Source: Codonopsis lanceolata (lineage: Eukaryota > Streptophyta > Magnoliopsida > Asterales > Campanulaceae). From it: a DNA stretch of 64,000 nt. The notes under the pieces are model-generated. The model was not told the DNA's origin and searched no databases. It worked only from the letters and a program-made list of their open reading frames with translations. The translations under genes were made by a program, and so were the position numbers. Positions 1-11,750 of this stretch are shown here, piece after piece. The DNA lies in contig CM028382.1 in the NCBI GenBank assembly GCA_013146195.2, forward strand, positions 60,154,734-60,218,733. Reading direction: 5' to 3'. Numbering within the stretch: position 1 is the first letter of the stretch; each line of letters begins with the position of its first letter.

Positions 1-840
1 TATGAGAAATGAAACATTACATAACCGAAAACTATTAAAATTGGTGTCTCAAATCCTTTTGGATTAGGATTGATAAATTGCTAAAGGATTAGTAGTATGT
101 TAATCCTAATTAGTGATAGATAAAGTTTGTGAATATGACCTTTATAAGGGCATGTATATCGCATAGATGGTGACCTTTATAAGGGATACATTGGTGTCGA
201 GAGTCTTGAGGTCTTGGTGTTGTTAGACAAAATAGTGCGTGTCTATTTTTGGCCATGGGAGGTGTGGTATTCTATTGTTGTCCTAGGTAGGGTGAGTACA
301 TTGAAAAATCTCTATTATAATTCTTCATCGTTTATAGTGAAGTTGTTTCTTGCCTTAGAGTGGATTAAACCACGAAAAATCATTTGTTCCCTTTTACTTT
401 ATTTTGTTATATTTTTTTACTATATTTCCATTATTCGTCCAAATATTTGGTGCTATTATTTTTGACCGATTCACTTCCGCATTGAAGAAATAAAAACAAA
501 TGGAAGGCCACGTACCACTAATTAAGAAGAGTCGGGTGAGTTTAATTAGCTTCCAATTTGATATCCAATGAATCATCCTCATGTATGACATAATTTCTTG
601 TCTTTGCTTCTTTGCTACTCGGTAACTATTAGAGAAAAGCATCAGATCCTTGGGTCAGTCTTTGAATGGCATCTCAAGCTCCTTTGGCACTATTATAATT
701 AGATATAATTAGTTTTATACCCGTATTTTAAACGAACGGATAAAGTCTTTTTTAATTAAATAATATTTAAATAAAACAAATAAATAAATATCATTATTGA
801 AAGTTTAATATAATATTTTACGTTTGATCACGCTATTTTC
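1..840. other. AT-rich DNA without a gene
   Basis: I see no convincing gene here. The only reading frames are short, on both strands, and lack recognisable motifs. A short phrase (gacctttataaggg) occurs twice, near 137 and 169, suggesting remnant repeat DNA. Confidence 0.5.
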
Positions 841-1680
841 GTGGTGACCTTGTCTTGTTGTCCACATATGAAGCAGAGGTGGTTCGGTCTTTATTCACTC
901 GTCCTTGTCTGGTTACCTGCACAGGAGAAATAAGTAAACACCGTTAAGGAGTCGGGATAGCCCGACTAGAACCCTCCGACGTGCGAGTAAGGTTTTCTGG
1001 TGGAACGGGTAATAAATGAGCCGTAATAATAATTGGTCCGATAAGAGGGTTTGATAAGAGAGTTTGGATATCTGAAAAATGACTTGATCTCAACAATAAG
1101 GAAAGTCCCCTATTTATACCTGATTTACCTGGTGAGGTGGCGGCCTCTCATAGGGGAACATGTTGCGGCAGACATTAAATGCACTGTAGGCTTTATCAGG
1201 AATGAGTGGACTGGGCGCTGTTAGAGAGATGGTGGTTGCGTGCGGCGGTTTCACCGGGCCTTGGGAAGCTTCTTGTCAGGCCTGGTGATCACTGACCGTT
1301 TGCTGAGGCCGAGTGGTCCGAGCGTAGTGAACTCTCGTTGCCGAGGCCGAGGGGCTTTCATAGACTGACCACTGTCAGAGAGTTGGTGGTTGCGTGTAGC
1401 GGTTTAGGCGGGCCTCAGGAAGCTTCTTATCAGGCCTGGTGATCATTGACCATTTGATGGGGCCGAGTGGTCCGAGCGCAGTGAACTCTCGTTGCCAAGG
1501 CCGAGGGGATTGAAAGCCACGGGTCTCGTTTGCTCCTTACTCTTTGCTCAATTGTTTTATGAGGTGTCTTCGGCATGCTCGCACTGGCTCGCCTGCCTTG
1601 CTGAACTCTGCTAACGGTTTCCATTGTGGGACCCGTAATTATGCCGAGGACGATTACCACGGTTTCATCCTTTCAACGTT
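841..1680 (-). repeat. GC-rich LTR-like block with internal tandem duplication
   Basis: This block is far richer in GC than its surroundings. On the minus strand it has a TATA-like sequence (complement of tatttata, 1111-1118) next to a C/G-rich start region, as in plant LTR promoters. A unit of about 135-160 bp is repeated in tandem: 1219-1352 and 1377-1510 both contain gaagcttctt, caggcctggtgatca and gagtggtccgagcg. A phrase near 950-1000 (ccctccgacgtgcgag) is of a type I know from degraded plant gypsy LTRs. No flanking target duplication or internal region was found, so it is probably an LTR fragment or solo LTR. The block near 59.8-60.5 kb is similar in style and orientation. Confidence 0.45.
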
Positions 1681-2921
1681 GATTTATTATTATTTTACAT
1701 TGAGTCACTTTTTTTATTATTATTTCTCACTCTTATATTTACATCATAGAAAAATACACATCATATTACATTAAAGGTAAGATTCATATATTCGCTTTTA
1801 ACTTATAATATAAACAAAAATATTAAATAAGTTAGTTAATTACATTTTGTTTAAAGTACTAATCATAAGTTGCAATGCATTAAATATCATTATTTCTTAT
1901 GATATCTTTATTATTATATTTTTAAGTTAAGAAAAATCAAACGTTTGACCAATATATGAGGTATTATTTATTTAGTAAAAAAATAATATCATAAAGTAGA
2001 AAAAGATAAAACATGAATAACTTTGAATCTACTTAATAATAAAAATTAAAAGATGTAACAAACATAACAAAAATTTACATTGAGTAACCGAGAGAGATTT
2101 ATTTAAACCAATTTTATTGTTCTAAATGACAGTAGAATTGGAACATTCTACATGATTTGTTGAATCAACAATGGGCCAGATACTTGAATTTGTGTAAAAT
2201 GAGTATGTATAGAAATTGCTCTTCCATTTATCGTGTACTTGTTTATTAGCTAGAAAAAAAAAGTAATGTTTTAAAAATATATAAAATAAGACCATTAATA
2301 AAATTGTACTTTAAAATAGTATAATATATCGTCTCATTCGTGATATCCAATAAATGAAGAGTTAAAGTAGGATGTAAAAGATTTTGATTAAAACCTCTAA
2401 TATTATATTACTAGGAAGCAATATTTGCTGCAACACAATTTATATAAGATTACTAAATTAAAAAAGTAAACACCAAAAAATTATCCATACATACTATTAT
2501 TTTCAACTCGCGTACTAAATAATTCAAAAGACTTTAATACACCTCATTCAAAAGACTTCAACAAAATTATTGATGAAGAATATTATTTTCTTATGATCAT
2601 TTCCAAAATGAGAAATAAACAAAAAAGCTCATTGAAAAACACTAAAATGCCTACTATTTATAAAGCTACAACAGTAAAATCTATACTCCACCCTTAACCC
2701 CATGCCAAGTATGTTTACCATTTTAACCTATTATATATAAGCAATACACCACCTCAAAATTCTATTATACCAGTACGATGCGAGGTTCGAATAATATTTT
2801 TGTTCGTTAAAACTATTTATAATAAGATTATATAACTATTTTAGTACTTTATCTGATTTCAAATTATCGTCTTTTTTGACCCGGTACACGGTTTAAGAAA
2901 AAAGTAATTGACTGTATTATA
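1681..2921. other. AT-rich DNA, nothing recognised
   Basis: Very AT-rich sequence with no frame longer than a few dozen codons and no recognisable motif, terminal repeat or RNA gene. Confidence 0.5.
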
Positions 2922-3031
2922 TTAACTTTTTTTCCGTGATATTTCATTTATAGCCCTTAAGCATGTGCCCATAATTAACATAAGTAAAAACATTATAAGT
3001 AAAGTAGTAAAAGTGATAGCATTGTTGTCAT

Positions 3032-3035
<4 letters not shown>

Positions 3036-3064
<29 letters not shown>
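3036..3064. repeat. (TA)n microsatellite
   Basis: An uninterrupted TA run that sits inside the copia gag remnant on the minus strand and replaces its coding sequence from that point on. Confidence 0.9.
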
Positions 3065-3065
<1 letters not shown>

Positions 3066-3070
<5 letters not shown>

Positions 3071-3399
3071 TACAAGGATCAATAACAAAGTTGATAGCAT
3101 TCATGGCTTTGGAGTTATAGTTAGCAAGTAACAACTCATCATTAGACCATTGAATCTCAGACTTAGGTTCATTGTTACCTTCATCATCTGTGTTGATAGG
3201 TGTAGAGCAACTTGTGAGGATGGCACGCCATGCACGTTTATCAATTAATTTGATATATACATGCATTTGAACTTTCCAACTAGAATAGTTGGCACTATCA
3301 AAAATGGGAATCTTGTGATAACCATTATTCTGTACGTTCATCATAGTTATAACTAGAAAATACATTATCTTTGTACGTCAAGAGTTGACTCTGATACCA
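3066..3399 (-). pseudogene. Ty1/copia gag N-terminal fragment with primer-binding site
   Basis: On the minus strand the frame starting at 3365 or just inside it reads like the N-terminus of a copia Gag. It has an 'IPIFDSANYSSWKVQM' phrase (the usual FDG-x-NY-x-W-K start), then 'WSNDELLLANYNSKAMNAI', typical of the DUF4219/UBN2 Gag region. Just upstream (complement of 3388-3399) is a match to the initiator-tRNA-Met primer site (TGGTATCAGAGT), the expected order PBS then gag. After about 100 residues the frame runs into a TA microsatellite and the rest of the element is missing. It is a truncated, non-functional element independent of the larger copia to its right. The LTR should lie at 3401 and above, but no second copy shows its limits. 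Confidence 0.7.
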
Positions 3400-3400
3400 A

Positions 3401-3842
3401 TTGAAATAAACGATTAAACCAAGCATAAAACATAATAATAAAAACAAAAATAAAATAATTTGTTTTGTAAATGAATTGATCAATGAATCATACAATGAAG
3501 AGTTCATTGAAAACTTCATTAAGAAATCTATGTAGCGGAAATAAGAAAAACAAAACAGTGAAGAACAAAAACTGAACACAAGATATAATCTTTAATCAAT
3601 AAACAAATAAAATATTACCCGTCCCTCATGTCAAAAATTATTCCACTAATAAAATATATGTTTAAGCTCATTTTATTCAAAAGACTAACAAAGTGGAATT
3701 TATGAAAAGCTCTAGAAATGCAGATATGACTTTAAATAATAATAACACCTCAGACTACCTAGACTAATATATGCTAAAAAGGTTTTAACAAAACAGTAGC
3801 GGACGTAAACAAAAAACAGTGCAGGTAACACGATGAATGAAG
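3401..3842. other. Possible LTR remnant or target DNA
   Basis: This AT-rich stretch lies between the gag fragment's primer site and the next copia element. By position it should include part of the LTR of the truncated copia, but there is no second copy to compare. No gene seen. Confidence 0.3.
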
Positions 3843-3847
3843 GGTTC

Positions 3848-4341
3848 TGAAGGATATATCAATCATATATATCATACAAGTTTGCTATCAAAAACAGTAA
3901 TCACGAATTACCTTTATGCGAACTGGAGCCTTGTGCGCAGCGGAAGAATTTCTCTTGAGCTACGATCTTCGTATGCCAAGATCCACAAACCTGCAAGTCT
4001 CTCTTGTCGGATTGTTATCACGGATCACGGATATCAATACTGGTTCACACCGCAAATCCAAGCCTCTTGATGGTTAGGCTAGAGGGAGTATTTTGGTGAG
4101 ATAGATTTTAGGGGAGAGAGGAGGGCGGCACTTTTGCTAGGAGACGTGTTCTCCAAATTGTTGATTAGGGTTTTATCCCTTTTGTTGCCCTATTTATATT
4201 ATTACAAGAAACATATTTCTTGTAGGTTAAGTCAATCCTAAACCCACTTGGATTAGGATACTAATTAATCAATAAATAATATAAATATGATTTCCATGTG
4301 GGCGGGACTAAATAATCGGGCCGCAAGCCCAATTACCAACA
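3848..4341 (-). repeat. 3' LTR of the copia element
   Basis: On the element's strand this 494-bp LTR begins TGTTGGTAATTGGGC and ends ATATCCTTCA, with TG..CA ends. It matches 10891-11745 along its whole length apart from scattered substitutions and the insert in the other copy. A TATA-like AATATAAATAGGGC (complement of about 4188-4201) fits a promoter. Confidence 0.9.
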
Positions 4342-5424
4342 TCTCCCACTCGTACACATGGACTCACCTCTCTAACCACATCGTATCATCAAAACCCGTT
4401 AAACACTGCCTCTTCATACTGGAAGTGAAGCGTGCGACATGACTAGAAAGATAAAGGGTGGAGCGCTATACCAAATCACCATCTGACCAGCATAGAACAT
4501 CCTCGTTAGAAAACAAAACTCGTCTATACCCTAGACCGTATATATACATCAATTTAAGCATCCTCAATCCCTCAAGTGCGGTGCTTAAAAATCAATATGT
4601 TTGTGTATCAAGATCAACCTTTTGAACCGTATGTTCAATATGATCGCCATGGCATTGAAACACAAAAATTGGAGATGCATATCATACTATCTTCCTTAGA
4701 CACTCATATTAATCACTCTTGGCTGACTGCTTTCCCAGCAATGCTCCGTAGGACTATATGTGCATAGCCCGTTGGTCGGCATGCCAAAGTAGCATCATCA
4801 ACGTCCAAGTTCATGATATAGTTCTAAGTCGCATAGGGTATAATTGTGATTTGGATTTGATCACTAGAACTCACACAGTGATGAAGCAGGGATCATTCAA
4901 TCACTTTCTTAAGTCGCACTATAGTCACATACAGTATGAAGTGTATGCTATGACGGAACTCCCACACGAAGCAGGCATGTCATGCTCAAACGTCATACGA
5001 ATCTTAGTCTAGCCGCCCTTCTGGCGTCTAACCTGAGTACTTAAAAGCAGTCACTCTTCTAGTGACTCTCTTTTAAGATCTCACATTCGGACTTTTCCTT
5101 GGGATATAAAGTCGACCTTATAAAAGGTCTCATCTTGGCCGTATGCCAAGGCGATAAATGTAATGTCATTTGCGTACCCCCCTTTGTAGGTACCAAAGAC
5201 TTTTACTATCTCAACTTGCTCACCCACCTGGCGACAAGGTGAATTACCCGTGTGAGAGGGCCAATTCAATATCCACGACATCTTTTAATCAAAAATATAT
5301 ATGCCACACAATTTCATATGAAAATATCCAATTAACATATAAAAAGAATAAAATGAAACTGCAATTTATTCAAACGATAATGAATAATAATCAAATGTCA
5401 ACATAAGTGTTCTCATAATAAAAG
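4342..5424 (-). other. Copia spacer between RNase H and 3' LTR
   Basis: The stretch begins with the polypurine tract (complement of 4342-4350), the plus-strand primer site next to the 3' LTR. The other 1.07 kb has only short frames on both strands, none with motifs. I see no extra gene in it. Confidence 0.6.
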
Positions 5425-5904
5425 TCAAATCCTACGAAGCCCTAGACCCAACATATGATCTTGAAAGATCTCTCTAGCTAGAGGCTTAGTCATAGGGTCA
5501 GCTAACATGCTTCTAGTAGGAATATATTCTAGAACAACTTTCTTTTCTGCAACCATGTCTCTAGTGAAATGATATTTGATGTTAATGTGTTTCGTCTTCC
5601 CATGGTACTTGGGATCTTTAGTGTAACCTAAAGCTGCCATGCTATCACAAGCAATGACTACAGGACGATCCACATGCGTCGTAACATCAAGATGTTGAAG
5701 AAAACTCCTCAACCACACAGCTTCTTGAACCGCAGCTGAGCAAGCCATGTACTCTGACTCCATCGTAGATAGGGCGGTGCTAGTCTGTCGCTTGCTACTC
5801 CAAGAGATAGCTCCACCACCAAGGAGGAAAGCGTAGCCCGAAGTAGATTTATAACCATCTACATCTCCAGCCCAATCCGCGTCAGTGAAACCTTTCAATC
5901 TCAA
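5425..5904 (-). pseudogene. Copia RNase H domain and pol C-terminus
   Basis: The 159-residue frame is the C-terminal RNase H of a copia polyprotein. Visible catalytic-type positions are the Asp in 'DADWAGD', the Glu in 'STMESEYMA' and the Asp in 'ACDSMAAL'. It ends with the usual '..HMLGLGLRR' tail. It is out of frame with the upstream reverse transcriptase: the switch lies near 5901-5920, where both frames overlap by a few bases, so a small indel separates RT from RNase H. In an intact element this domain would digest the RNA of the RNA-DNA hybrid. Confidence 0.88.
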
Positions 5905-8234
5905 ATCACCACCTTGGTAACACAGGTTAAATTTGTGGTTCCCACCAAGTAACGCAGAACCCTCTTCACTGCCATCCAGTGTTGAGGTCCAGGATTACTT
6001 TGGAATCGACTCAACATCCCAACTGCAAAGCATAGGTCAGGTCGAGTACACACCATAGCATACATCAAGCTTCCTACCGCATTTGCATATGGAGTCGTAG
6101 ACATTCTCTTCTTTTCTTCTTCATTCTTAGGGCATTGGTTTGTACTAAGGACACATCCTTTTTCCATTGGAGTGACAACGGGTTTTGAGTTAGTCATGCC
6201 AAATCGTTCGATAACTTTCTTAATGTAAGTCTCTTGAGACAAACCGAGAAATCTTTTCGAATGATCTCTAATGACTTTTACTCCAAGCACATAGCTTGCT
6301 TCACCCAAGTCTGTCATATCGAAAATCGCAGACAACCACTTTTTAGTGGCATTTATCATCTCCATATCATTCCCAGCTAGTAGGATGTCATCAACATATA
6401 ATGACAGAATCAAGATCTTTTTCTTGGATCGTTTAACATACACACAGTGGTCTTCCTCAATCATCACAAAGCCAATTGAGGTTATCGCTTGGTGAAAGCG
6501 AATGTACCACTGTCTGGATGATTGTTTGAGACCATAGATGGAACGTTTGAGTCGGCACACTTTGCGCTCTTGTCCCTTGACTTCAAAACCCTCTGGTTGA
6601 GTCATATAGATCTCTTCATCTAGTTCTCCATTGAGAAATGCAGTTTTAACATCCATCTGATAAAGTTCTAGATCCATGTGTGCTACTATCGCTAGGATTA
6701 GGCGAACAGAGGAAAATCTCACCACAGGGGAGAATGTATCCTCATAGTCTAAACCCTCTCTTTGGGTAAAGCCTTTCGCCACAAGACGTGCCTTATATTT
6801 GTCAATTGATCCATCTGCCTTTCGCTTGACTTTGAAAACCCATTTGTTTCCAATAGTCTTGCGACCTTGCGGAAGATCAACTAACTCCCAAACCTGATTC
6901 CTTTTCATAGAGGAAATTTCATCTTCCATTGCATTCATCCATTCACTGTTTGTAGGTAAATAAAGGGCTTCTTTGAACGATGTAGGCTCACTAGAATTGA
7001 AAGAAGTAGTTAGGAAAGATTCCTCTTCGATCGCGAATCGACGACGAGGTATATTTCCACGTTTACTTATTCGTTCTAGTTTCGGACTCCCACTAGAATC
7101 CATACTCCCACTCAGATGAAGATCACCTTGACTCTTATTGGCGACTTCCATAGGTTCAACCTCATGTTGTACCGTAGGATTAGGTAGAGACAATTCCCCA
7201 CCTTCGCCAAAAGATGTCATATGTTCTTCTTCCATCTCAAAAAGTTCAAAGTCTTGCCTAACTTCACCTATCTGTGGGAAATCATTCTCAATGAAATCAA
7301 CATTGCGCGACTCTGATTCAGTCATTCCTTCGTCAGGTTTTCCACCGTACATAACATAACCCTTTGAGGTATCTGAATACCTTATGAAAACACACGTGTT
7401 TCCTCTAGGGCCTAGTTTTCCAAACTTATTGGAAGTACTATGGACATAACCTGCACAACCCCAAGGATGAAGATGCCCCAATTTGGGCTTCTCACCTTTC
7501 CAAAGTTCATAAGGGGTTGTGGGAACTGACTTAGAAGGCACTCGGTTAAGTATGTAGGCGGCAGTCATTAGCGCATCCCCCCAAAACGAAATTGGGAGGT
7601 TGGCCTGTGCCATCATCGACCTAACCATTTCCAACAATGTTCGATTCCTTCGTTCTGCAACACCGTTTTGTTGCGGAGTTCTAGGAATTGTCAACTGTCG
7701 GCATATTCCCTTTTTCTCACACAATTCTTTAAATTGATCAGATAAATACTCACGGCCCCAGTCAGTTCTAAAAGTTTTTAAGCTTTTATCCTTTTGATTC
7801 TTAACCTCTGCGAGAAAGCGCTCAAAACACTTGAGAGCTTCATCGCGGTGAGAAATAAGGTAAACATAACCATAGCGTGTGTAGTCATCGATAAAAGTGA
7901 GAAAATAGGAAGCTCCATGACGTGCCTTAACATTCATTGGTCCGCAAATGTCTGAATGGACTAACTCTAATGAATGTGTGCCTCTTTTTGCCTTACCAAA
8001 AGGCTTTCGGCAAGCTTTTCCTGCCAAACAAGATTCACACAAGGGTAGGTTGACTTTGCTGAGAGACCCCAATAGGCCTTCTCTAGCCAATCTAGTCATC
8101 CTATCTTTTCCTATATGTCCAAGTCTAGCATGCCATAACTCAGAATTAGAATCATCATAAAACAAGCAAGAAGAAGAATTAACAGAAGAATTATGGGAAT
8201 CCAACAAATCTAATTTAAAGAAATTATCTGACAA
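5901..8234 (-). pseudogene. Copia integrase and reverse transcriptase (777-residue frame)
   Basis: The order from the N-terminus is GAG-pre-integrase/zinc region ('ELWHARLGHIGKDRM' with 'LCESCLAGK', an H-H-C-C finger), then the integrase core, then RT. Core residues are Asp in 'HSDICGP', Asp in 'FRTDWGREY' and Glu in 'QQNGVAERRNR'. RT carries 'KARLVAKGFTQREG', 'MDVKTAFLNGEL' and the active-site 'YVDDILLAGND'. The integrase phrase is usually D-R-G-G-E-Y; here it is D-W-G-R-E-Y, two substitutions beside the catalytic Asp that suggest decay. Copia order (IN before RT) is clear. Upstream it is separated from protease by stops (8234-8300), and downstream it loses frame with RNase H. It is the best preserved part of the element. 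Confidence 0.92.
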
Positions 8235-8300
8235 AGAACCATGTCATTAAACCTCATCACCAAAACAAATATCCAAGTGATCATTACTAAAATTAAAAGA

Positions 8301-8700
8301 TTATCCATGTCCTAGCAATTGTACTACTGATAGTAGATTATGTCGAATTCCAGGTGCATAAAGAACTTCATGAAGAGTCAATGTGCGTCCACTCCGCAAT
8401 TGAAGTTGGTATGAGCCAACTCCTTTGACTTCAACTGCGTTTCCCATGAAAATTCTTCTTGTACCAGCAGGAACTTTTCGATAATCTACAAATCCTTCTC
8501 GATCCCTCGTCACATGTTTGGTTGAGCCTGAGTCTACAATCCACATAGGGAGAGAGTCAGCTAATAAAACATGAGAGCAAACACAACTGTGCATGGAGAT
8601 AGGATTAAGTGATACCTTTTTGGGCTCAGGACAAGTCCGAGCAAAATGACCCAAGGCACCACAGTTGTAGCACTTCTTCTTAGCAATATTCCTTTGCCTC
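8301..8700 (-). pseudogene. Copia Gag zinc knuckle and protease
   Basis: Read on the minus strand, this frame starts with a CCHC zinc knuckle ('CYNCGALGHFARTC', around 8680-8640; the first Cys is upstream of the longest ATG frame). The aspartic protease follows, with the active-site phrase 'WIVDSGSTKHVTRD'. DSGS in place of DSGA is a common variant. The frame ends '..HNLLSVVQLLGHG' and then stops, whereas an intact polyprotein would read on into integrase. The zinc knuckle is in a different frame from the bulk of Gag, implying a one-base change near 8690. Confidence 0.82.
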
Positions 8701-9457
8701 TACGTTTAGCAATCTTGTCACTTTTGGGGGCCAAATTCTGAGTCTTCTTACCTTTAGCTTGTTTCTTGCGTTGCCCGTGTGGCTTTCGCGAACCCTCAAG
8801 GGAAACAATAGCAAGATCATGAGTCGCAACACTTATCGCGCGATTCGATTCATGACACTCAGCCTCAAGCTCAACATGATGAGATACATCTGCAAAAGTC
8901 TGAATGGAGTCTGTATGAGTCAAGATACGCCTCAAACCACTCCAAGAGTCAGGCAGTGAACGAATCACCGCTTGAACGTGCTGTTCATCAGATAAAATAG
9001 AACCAGCAGCTTTAAGATCTCGAATCATTCCGGACATCTCACGTAGTTGTTCAAGAATGTTTCGTTTCTGATCAATCTTATAGCATTCAAACTTATAAGT
9101 CAAAGTCCTTAACTTTGTAGCAGAAGTATTCCCATAAGTGCGCTTAATTTGGTCCCACATTTGTTTAGCAGTCAGGCTATCCTCAAACTCGCCAATCAGA
9201 TCATTATGCATGCTACTCAGCATAGTAAAGCGTGCACATCGATCTTTCTTTTTCCAGTCAAGGAATTTCTGCATTTTCTGACGATGCTGGGCGATGGTCA
9301 AGTTACCCATCTCTGGTTCTACCATCACAATATCAAGGTTGTCCAGAACCTCTTGCTCGTTTAGCAAGTATGTGATTTTCCTTTGCCAAACACCATAGTT
9401 TGAGCCATCTAATTTCTCACCCTTATTAAGGTTAGCGATTACATTCTGAGAAGCCAT
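8690..9457 (-). pseudogene. Copia Gag (UBN2-type capsid region)
   Basis: The start is best placed at the ATG at 9457 ('MASQNVIANLNKGEKLDG'), because it gives the usual copia Gag N-terminus; the longer frame back to 9532 has no family features. Visible Gag phrases are 'LDGSNYGVWQRKITYLL', 'LTAKQMWDQIKRTYG' and 'HVQAVIRSLPDSW', matching the gag-polypeptide (UBN2) family. A basic, Lys-rich segment precedes the lost zinc knuckle. The frame runs past the knuckle in the wrong phase. The protein would form the virus-like particle in an intact element. Confidence 0.85.
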
Positions 9458-10889
9458 TTCACTACAATTTATTGCAAAAATAAGACATAAACATATATAT
9501 GTATTTCGATTCACTTTTGTTTTAAAAATCAATTACTAAATATAATCACATCATACACGTAAGGAGGGAATATCCGCGAGGCTCGTAATCACAACCAAAG
9601 TATGCATAACATGAAAATATTCATAAATTGATAATTTAAACAAAAGAAATATGATAGAACAAATTCATCAAGTACATATCATGTACATACATATTTTCAC
9701 TACTGAAAATAAATTTATTGGGTCTCGTAAAGTCCCAATCGCAATTTTAGAGCCCAAAACGACAATTAAATATGCTAAAAATGACTTTAAAAAAAGTTTA
9801 AAATTCACAAAGAATTTTAAAAAATTCCAGAACAGTCCAAAACAGCCCTAAACAGTCACAGAATGACAAAATAGCCCCTGGATATTTTTTTTTGTATTTT
9901 AAAAAATCAGAAAACAAGTTTTTATACACTGAAAAATCAAAAACAAATATTTACAGGCTGAATTGATCAAAACAGAGGCCACCATTGGACTCAGAAGGCA
10001 AAAACAAAGCCAGACGCGCCGGTCGTTTGCCGATCGGAAGCCGCGCCGCACGCCCACTGCGCGTGTGGGCTTCCGGACGGGCGGCGTGCGCCGACTAGAC
10101 TAGAGGCGGCGTGTCGGCCGACGTGGCAGCGGACGTGTCATGATGACGTCAACACATAAGAATTTCTGGATGTGGGCCCCACTGATGACGTGGCAGGTGA
10201 CGTGTCGATGACGTGGAAGCCACATCATCAGTCAACGGTTGACGGGTCTGCTGGATCGCCGTCTCCACGCGACTGGCCGGAGTTTGGAGTTTGGAGTTTG
10301 GAAGGCGGTCCGATGACTGCACGGCTGCTGGCGTTGGACTCGTCTCATCGAGTACTTCCTATTGGTGTACTTTTTACTTCGAAAGGAGTGCCCAAAATGG
10401 CACGTGTATTGAGGCCGAGAGAGGGGGTCGTTTTTGGTCGAATTTTTAACCCAAAATATTGATTCGCGAAGGGCCAACTTCGCGAGGCCATAAAACGTTC
10501 ATTTTAAGTCCAAATTAAGCATATAATATGTCGTTGGAAAGCCCTCACGGAGTACTACAAGTACAATCTATAAAATCACGATTTCATAGAACATAGACAG
10601 GTCATAACAGCATGCAAAGTTTCGGAAAAAACACTTTTCAACAAAACTTTGGTTTGCGATATTTTGAAAAATACCCAACGGAATTCAACGAGAATTTAGT
10701 ATGTTGTTCGCCTCGTCATAGGGAACTCAGACATATAAATTTTTCTCGAAAATTTTAATGTTTTACACATAAAATAATAAAACTCATTTGTTTTGTTATC
10801 GGGTAAAACTTTTAAACAAACTCAAAAACAAGAGCATGCAATTCATGGCATAACGATACGAGCAATCAATCATATTGGCTCTGATACCA
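9458..10889 (-). promoter_or_regulatory. Copia 5' leader with tRNA-Met primer-binding site
   Basis: The primer site is the complement of 10875-10889 (TGGTATCAGAGCCAA), one base from the LTR. A leader of about 1.4 kb follows before the gag ATG. Its middle (about 9,980-10,460) is sharply GC-rich with CG-rich direct phrases such as gacgtgg repeated several times. Short frames there on both strands have no family features, so I regard the leader as non-coding. Confidence 0.75.
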
Positions 10890-10890
10890 A

Positions 10891-11745
10891 TGAAGGATAT
10901 ATCAATCATATATATCATACAAGTTCGCTATCAAAAACAGTAATCACGAATTACCTTTATGCAAACTGGAGCCTTGTGCGCAGCGGAAGAATTTCGCTTG
11001 AGTTACGATCTTCGTATGCCAAGATCCACAAACCTGCAAGTCTCTCTCGTCGGATTGATATCACGGATCACGGATAACAATACTGGTTCACACCGTAAAT
11101 CCAAGTCTCTTGATGGTTAGGCTAGAGGGAGTATTTTGGTGAGATAGATTTTAGGGGAGAGAGGAGGGCGGCACTTTTGCTAGGAGACGTGTTCTCCAAA
11201 TTGTTGATTAGAGTTTTATCCCTTTTATTGTCCTATTTTTTTTTATTTTTTTTAGCGTTTTACTAATTTTTTTTAAAAGGTTGGAGGGGACATAGACCGT
11301 ACTCCAACCCTTAATTTTTTATTATTTTAATGCCTTGAAAGGCTACAATTATATATATGATGCCTTTGGTGTGGCTCGAACAAATGGTGCCTCTGGTGAG
11401 GCTTTGAACACCCGACCTCTCGATTGAGAGTAGTGAAGTACCAGGGTGCCTCTGGTAGGGCTTGAACACTCAACCTTTCCATTAAGATAAGTGAGTAGCT
11501 AAATGGGGCCTTTGGGTAAGGCTTGAACAACAACGGTGCCTCTTAAAAGGCTTGAACACCCGACCTCTCTATTGAGAGTTGTAAAGTCCAGGGTATCTCC
11601 GTTATTACAAGAAACCTATTTTTTTGTAGGTTAAGTCAATCCTAAACCCACTTGGATGATGATACTAATTAACCAATAAATAATATAAATATAATTTGCA
11701 TGTGGGCGGGACTAAATAATCGGGCCGCAAGCCCAATTACCAACA
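10891..11745 (-). repeat. 5' LTR of the copia element, carrying an insert
   Basis: It matches the 494-bp 3' LTR at 10891-11237 and again from about 11602 to 11745. It is 361 bp longer, and the difference is accounted for by one foreign block. The two LTRs also differ by scattered substitutions, so the insertion of the element is not recent. Confidence 0.88.
11238..11601 (-). mobile_element. SINE-like insert in the 5' LTR with reiterated B-box-like units
   Basis: This block is absent from the sister LTR. On the minus strand it ends in an A-rich tail (complement of the T run at 11238-11256), as expected for a retroposed SINE. From its 5' side it has a tRNA-like stretch (CAACTCTCAATAGAGAG then GGTCGGGTGTTCAAGCC) resembling an anticodon arm and a pol III B box (GGTTCRANNCC). 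Related phrases (TTCAAGCC, TTCGAGCC, each next to a 'GGCACC/GGCAT' run) recur about four or five times at spacings of 30-60 bp. Target duplications are not clear. It could also be a piece of a tandem repeat copied into the LTR. Confidence 0.5.
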
Positions 11746-11750
11746 TGTTC

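Larger units (their letters stand above)
3848..11745 (-). mobile_element. Ty1/copia LTR retrotransposon, decayed, both LTRs present
   Basis: A nearly full-length copia element transcribed on the minus strand. From right to left it holds the 5' LTR (10891-11745), a PBS for initiator tRNA-Met (complement of 10875-10889), a leader of about 1.4 kb, gag, protease, integrase, reverse transcriptase, RNase H, a spacer of about 1.1 kb, a polypurine tract (complement of 4342-4350, AGTGGGAGA) and the 3' LTR (3848-4341). The 5-bp flanks are ggttc (3843-3847) and tgttc (11746-11750), a target duplication with one mismatch. The coding part is broken by at least two frameshifts and by stops between protease and integrase, so it cannot move by itself. 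The 5' LTR is longer than the 3' LTR because of a later insertion. Confidence 0.9.

Noticed and set aside
4576..5012. Two short plus-strand frames between copia RNase H and 3' LTR
   Set aside because: No motifs, opposite to the element's strand, and no second copy to test. Treated as spacer.
10172..10477. Frames on both strands in the GC-rich copia leader
   Set aside because: No family features, located between primer site and gag, where copia leaders are non-coding. GC-richness alone gives open frames.
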